This document shows positions 6,745-8,849 of a stretch of DNA of 8,849 bases, piece after piece; within the stretch, counting starts at the first letter, position 1, and each line of letters begins with the position of its first letter. The position numbers were made by a program, and so were the translations under genes. Under the pieces are notes generated by a model. That model was not told where the DNA came from and did no database searches. It saw nothing but the letters and a program-made list of their open reading frames with translations. This stretch comes from Clostridia bacterium (GTDB lineage Bacteria; Bacillota; Clostridia; Oscillospirales; CAG-272): NCBI GenBank assembly GCA_017518025.1, contig JAFWWR010000199.1, positions 1 through 8,849 on the forward strand, read 5' to 3'.

Positions 6745-7386
6745 ATGACAAAACCCCGCTACCGCGCCGTGATATGGGACTGGAACGGCACGCTGATCGA
6801 CGATTTTCAGGCGTCCCTCATGACCTCAAACGAAATACTCCGGCGGCGGGGAATGGCGCCTATCACCCGGGAGCAGTACTATTCCTTCATGGGTTACCCC
6901 ATCAGCAAATTCTGGGAAAACCTGTTCGATCTCGAGGTGACTCCCATGACCGAGATCGGGCGGGACTACTACGATATCTACCCGTCCTTCGACAGCACGC
7001 TCTGCGACGGCGCGGAGGACCTTCTGCGGCGGCTCGGCGACGCGGGAGTCTGCCAGGCGATACTCTCCTCGGCTCACCGGGATCTCATCGACGAGAAGAT
7101 GGCGGAGGCCGGGATCGCTCAGTACTTCGACGCGGTGCTGACCGCCGGCGACCTGCTGGCGGGGAGCAAGACGGAGCGCGGCGCGGCGTGGCTCGGATCG
7201 AAGCCCTTCCCTCCCCGGGACGTGGTGGTGATCGGCGACACGCTGAACGACTTCGACGCGGCGCGGGAGATGGGCACGGACTGCATTCTCTGCGCCTTCG
7301 GCCACCAGAGCGAGGCGGACCTTCTCGCCTGCGGCGTGCCGGTGGTGCGCGAATTCCGCGAGCTCGGCGAGTATCTGTTCAAATAA
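6745..7386 (+). CDS. HAD-superfamily phosphatase (phosphoglycolate phosphatase-like), motif I DWN variant
   Basis: A 213-residue cytoplasmic HAD hydrolase, the normal length for a C1-capped member (helical cap about 20-85). Seen: motif I WDWNGTLIDD with nucleophile D12; motif II ILSSAH with S108; motif III K142 in GSKTERG; motif IV IGDTLND with D165 and D169 for Mg2+. The general acid/base position, usually Asp two residues after the nucleophile, is Asn14 here. Substrate cannot be deduced; the closest general resemblance is to phosphoglycolate phosphatase/beta-phosphoglucomutase-type proteins. AAGGAG (6733-6738) sits 6 nt before ATG 6745. It follows the channel gene by 26 bp without terminator and precedes the PHP gene by 49 bp, so co-transcription of all three is plausible. 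It is GC-rich, in contrast to the channel gene. Confidence 0.88.
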   Translation: MTKPRYRAVIWDWNGTLIDDFQASLMTSNEILRRRGMAPITREQYYSFMGYPISKFWENLFDLEVTPMTEIGRDYYDIYPSFDSTLCDGAEDLLRRLGDAGVCQAILSSAHRDLIDEKMAEAGIAQYFDAVLTAGDLLAGSKTERGAAWLGSKPFPPRDVVVIGDTLNDFDAAREMGTDCILCAFGHQSEADLLACGVPVVREFRELGEYLFK

Positions 7387-7435
7387 CGGCAATGACGAGG
7401 CGGCCGCAGGACGGTCGCCGGAAAGACGATAAAAA

Positions 7436-8155
7436 ATGAAACTGTAGCTCGATCTTCACATACACTCGGATCTGTCTCAGGACGGCAGGATGACCGTCGG
7501 CGAGATCGTCGACGCGGCGCGTACCGCCGGGCTCGACGGCGCGGCGGTGTGCGATCATGACGCGCTGTCCCCGGAGTCGGGCGATCTGCCGGAGGGGTTC
7601 GTCTACGTCCGGGGAGAGGAATTCTCCACGGAATACGGCCACCTGCTGGGGCTGTTTCTCACCGGGCCGGTCGAGTCGGGCGACTTCGACGGGATCGTCC
7701 GCGAGATCCGCGCACAGGGCGGGCTTGCGGTGCTGGCGCATCCCTTCGAGCGGTGCGACGATCCCGCAAGATTCGCGCCCATCGCGGACATGCTGGACGG
7801 CGTGGAAGTGAAAAACGGCCGCGCGAACAGGAAAAACCGCCGCGCCAACGACATAGCGGCGGAATTCGCGGAAAAGCACGGCCTTCCCGCCTTTGCGGGG
7901 AGCGACGCGCACCTCCCCCGGGAGATCGGCAACTGCTACGTGACCGTGGATGCGGAGGATCGCACCGCGGAGGCGGTGAAGGCGGCTCTGCTCCGATGTG
8001 GGAACAAAACCGACGGCAAAGACGGGCGGCAGGTCGACGTGGCGCGGAGCCAGTGGACGAAGCTCAACAAAACGGGCGGCGGCATCGGGAAAAGGATAAA
8101 ATGGCTGGCGTTCGCCGCGAAATGCGCCGTGGGGGATCTGTTCCGAAAAAAATGA
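7436..8155 (+). CDS. PHP-domain metal-dependent phosphoesterase with in-frame TAG at codon 4
   Basis: Read from ATG 7436 the frame gives Met-Lys-Leu, then TAG (7445-7447), then LDLHIHSDLSQDG and an open PHP domain to TGA at 8153-8155 (239 residues if codon 4 is decoded). All PHP metal-site motifs are present, counting TAG as residue 4: H8/H10 (HIH), D16, H41 (CDHD), E61/E62 (GEE), H69, H102 (AHPF), and D157/H159 (SDAH). The next in-frame ATG, 7490, would yield 221 residues but drop HIH, so it is unlikely to give an active enzyme. No alternative ATG, GTG or TTG lies between the TAG and HIH. PHP proteins of this small class hydrolyse phosphoesters such as nucleotides or histidinol-phosphate-like substrates; the exact one is unknown. 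The ribosome site is weak (GGAAAG about 10 nt upstream). The basic C-terminal tail (after about 190) lies outside the domain. It may be a fresh pseudogene, a sequence error, or a readthrough gene; automated calls would probably start at 7490. Confidence 0.8.
7445..7447 (+). other. In-frame amber codon inside the PHP gene
   Basis: TAG at the fourth codon, directly before the LDLHIH metal-binding block. A single base change to TAC/TAT (Tyr), CAG (Gln), AAG (Lys) or TTG (Leu) would restore a normal PHP N-terminus. Confidence 0.9.
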
Positions 8156-8240
8156 ATTGCACTTTGTGCATGAATTGTACCTTCGGTACATGAATTGCCG
8201 CGCAGGGCGCGGCATGAAATGCGCCGGAGGCGCATTAACA
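8152..8240 (+). repeat. Array 2: four mini-hairpins separated by ATGAATT heptamers
   Basis: Occupies essentially the whole gap between the PHP stop (the first spacer overlaps it) and the deacetylase ribosome site. Units: ATGAATT 8152 + GCAC/GTGC, loop TTT (8159-8169); ATGAATT 8170 + GTACC/GGTAC, loop TTC (8177-8189); ATGAATT 8190 + GCCGCGC/GCGCGGC, loop AGG (8197-8213); ATGAAAT 8214 + GCGCC/GGCGC, loop GGA (8221-8233); then ATTAACA. Every stem is perfect, every loop is 3 nt and every spacer 7 nt, but stem sequence and length (4, 5, 7, 5 bp) differ. There is no T-run after the last stem, so it is not an intrinsic terminator. As part of the operon message it would form a string of small hairpins just ahead of the deacetylase start, where it could affect RNA stability or translation (inference). 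Confidence 0.9.
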
Positions 8241-8251
8241 GGAGAAAAACA

Positions 8252-8849
8252 ATGTCACTACTTGTTAAAATCGGCAAAAAAGGCAAAAAAATACTGAAAA
8301 AAATCATCGCGCCGGCGGAGGTGCGCCGCGTGTCGTATACAAGGCGGATCGAGCGGGTGAAAACGGACAAGCGTATCGTGGCGATGACCTTTGACGACGG
8401 TCCCATGGACGTGCCGGCGTGCCCGGATCTGTTCGGCGGGAAGTCCCTCACCGACGTGATCCTTGACACCCTTGAAAAATACGGCGCCCGCGGCACCTTC
8501 GACGTGATAGGCGACACCTCCGAAAACTATCCCGACGAGGCGGGACGGCTCGGCTCCCCCGCCTGGGGCGGCGTGAAGTTTGATCACTATCCGGATCTCG
8601 GTCTTGACGAGCGGGGCGGCGCCGTTCACAACGAACGGCTGATCCGCCGGATGCTGGACGGGGGCCACCAGATCACCAACCACGGCTACCGCCACGTTCT
8701 GTTCGGCAAAAAGCCCTTCGTCTACGGAAAAAGATTTTATCTCGGTTCTTTCGACGGCGCGGTGGAGGACCTGACGCGGCTCCACGCGCTGATGAAAGAG
8801 AAATACGGATACGAAATGAAAATGGCGAGGCCGCCGCACTACGTCGACA
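8252..8849 (+). CDS. Polysaccharide deacetylase (NodB homology, CE4-type), partial at window end
   Basis: 199 complete codons from ATG 8252, open to the window edge. Seen: CE4 motif 1 TFDDGP at 46-51 (D48 base, D49 metal ligand by family knowledge); motif 2 NHGYRH at 143-148 with metal ligands H144 and H148; motif 3 start RPPHY at 193-197. The family removes acetyl groups from N- or O-acetylated glycans such as peptidoglycan or other surface polymers. The stretch between motifs 1 and 2 is about 95 residues, clearly longer than is usual in NodB domains, so an insertion near 85-130 is likely. The N-terminus (1-42) is very Lys/Arg-rich with no evident signal peptide, which is unusual for an enzyme acting outside the cell. 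The ribosome site AGGAG (8239-8243) lies 8 nt before the ATG, right after hairpin array 2. Probably the last visible gene of the channel/HAD/PHP operon. Confidence 0.88.
   Translation, partial: MSLLVKIGKKGKKILKKIIAPAEVRRVSYTRRIERVKTDKRIVAMTFDDGPMDVPACPDLFGGKSLTDVILDTLEKYGARGTFDVIGDTSENYPDEAGRLGSPAWGGVKFDHYPDLGLDERGGAVHNERLIRRMLDGGHQITNHGYRHVLFGKKPFVYGKRFYLGSFDGAVEDLTRLHALMKEKYGYEMKMARPPHYVD

Noticed and set aside
8152..8240. CRISPR array
   Set aside because: The constant element is only 7 nt and the variable segments are perfect hairpins of 11-17 nt; no CRISPR repeat or cas gene is present.
8221..8240. Intrinsic terminator after the PHP gene formed by the last hairpin
   Set aside because: No T-run follows any stem of the array, and the deacetylase ribosome site begins immediately after it.
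8258..8839. A 193-codon open frame on the minus strand at the right end
   Set aside because: Shadow of the deacetylase gene, which carries the TFDDGP and NHGYRH motifs on the plus strand.
1808..8849. Genome-wide reassignment of TAG to an amino acid
   Set aside because: The other genes in the window, over two thousand codons in total, contain no in-frame TAG, so a general recoding would have been expected to show elsewhere.

Overview
The window looks like a chromosomal segment of a GC-rich member of the Clostridia (Firmicutes), probably an uncultured gut-type organism. The evidence is strong GGAGG-type ribosome binding sites, sigma-A style promoters with 17-bp spacers, intrinsic terminators with T-runs, and coding sequence that is GC-rich but still uses AGA/AGG. 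The taxonomic placement is inference from style only. There are eight protein genes; those at both edges are cut by the window.

Left part (1-4750): a leftward partial gene for a clan GH-G (trehalase/GH63-like) glycosidase lies behind a small leftward four-helix membrane protein, with an intrinsic terminator between them. A 176-bp intergenic region holds two divergent promoters. The rightward one drives a 963-residue protein without a signal peptide that has the layout of an unassigned glycoside hydrolase: beta-rich N-terminus, probable TIM barrel, amidotransferase-like domain and beta C-terminus. Together these suggest intracellular carbohydrate processing.

Middle (4700-5956): a leftward seven-helix membrane protein resembling the YwaF/TMEM164 group converges on the large gene across a shared bidirectional terminator. 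Behind its promoter is a gene-free stretch of about 340 bp. It holds a mosaic of small perfect hairpins with mostly 3-nt loops separated by fixed heptamers (GTTATGA in the left half, its complement TCATAAC in the right half), then a tandem heptamer run and an orphan intrinsic terminator.

Right part (5910-8849): a promoter with a perfect TATAAT drives a noticeably AT-richer voltage-gated potassium channel gene. A HAD phosphatase, a PHP-domain phosphoesterase and a partial polysaccharide deacetylase follow in the same direction with short gaps. The PHP gene carries an in-frame TAG at codon 4, upstream of its essential HxH motif. The gap between the PHP gene and the deacetylase is filled by a second hairpin array built on the same plan (heptamer ATGAATT plus a variable perfect stem with a 3-nt loop).

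The most unusual content is the two heptamer/mini-hairpin arrays, whose stems all differ in sequence while pairing and spacer length are kept, and the PHP gene with its early amber codon. No CRISPR array, tRNA, rRNA or transposase gene was seen.
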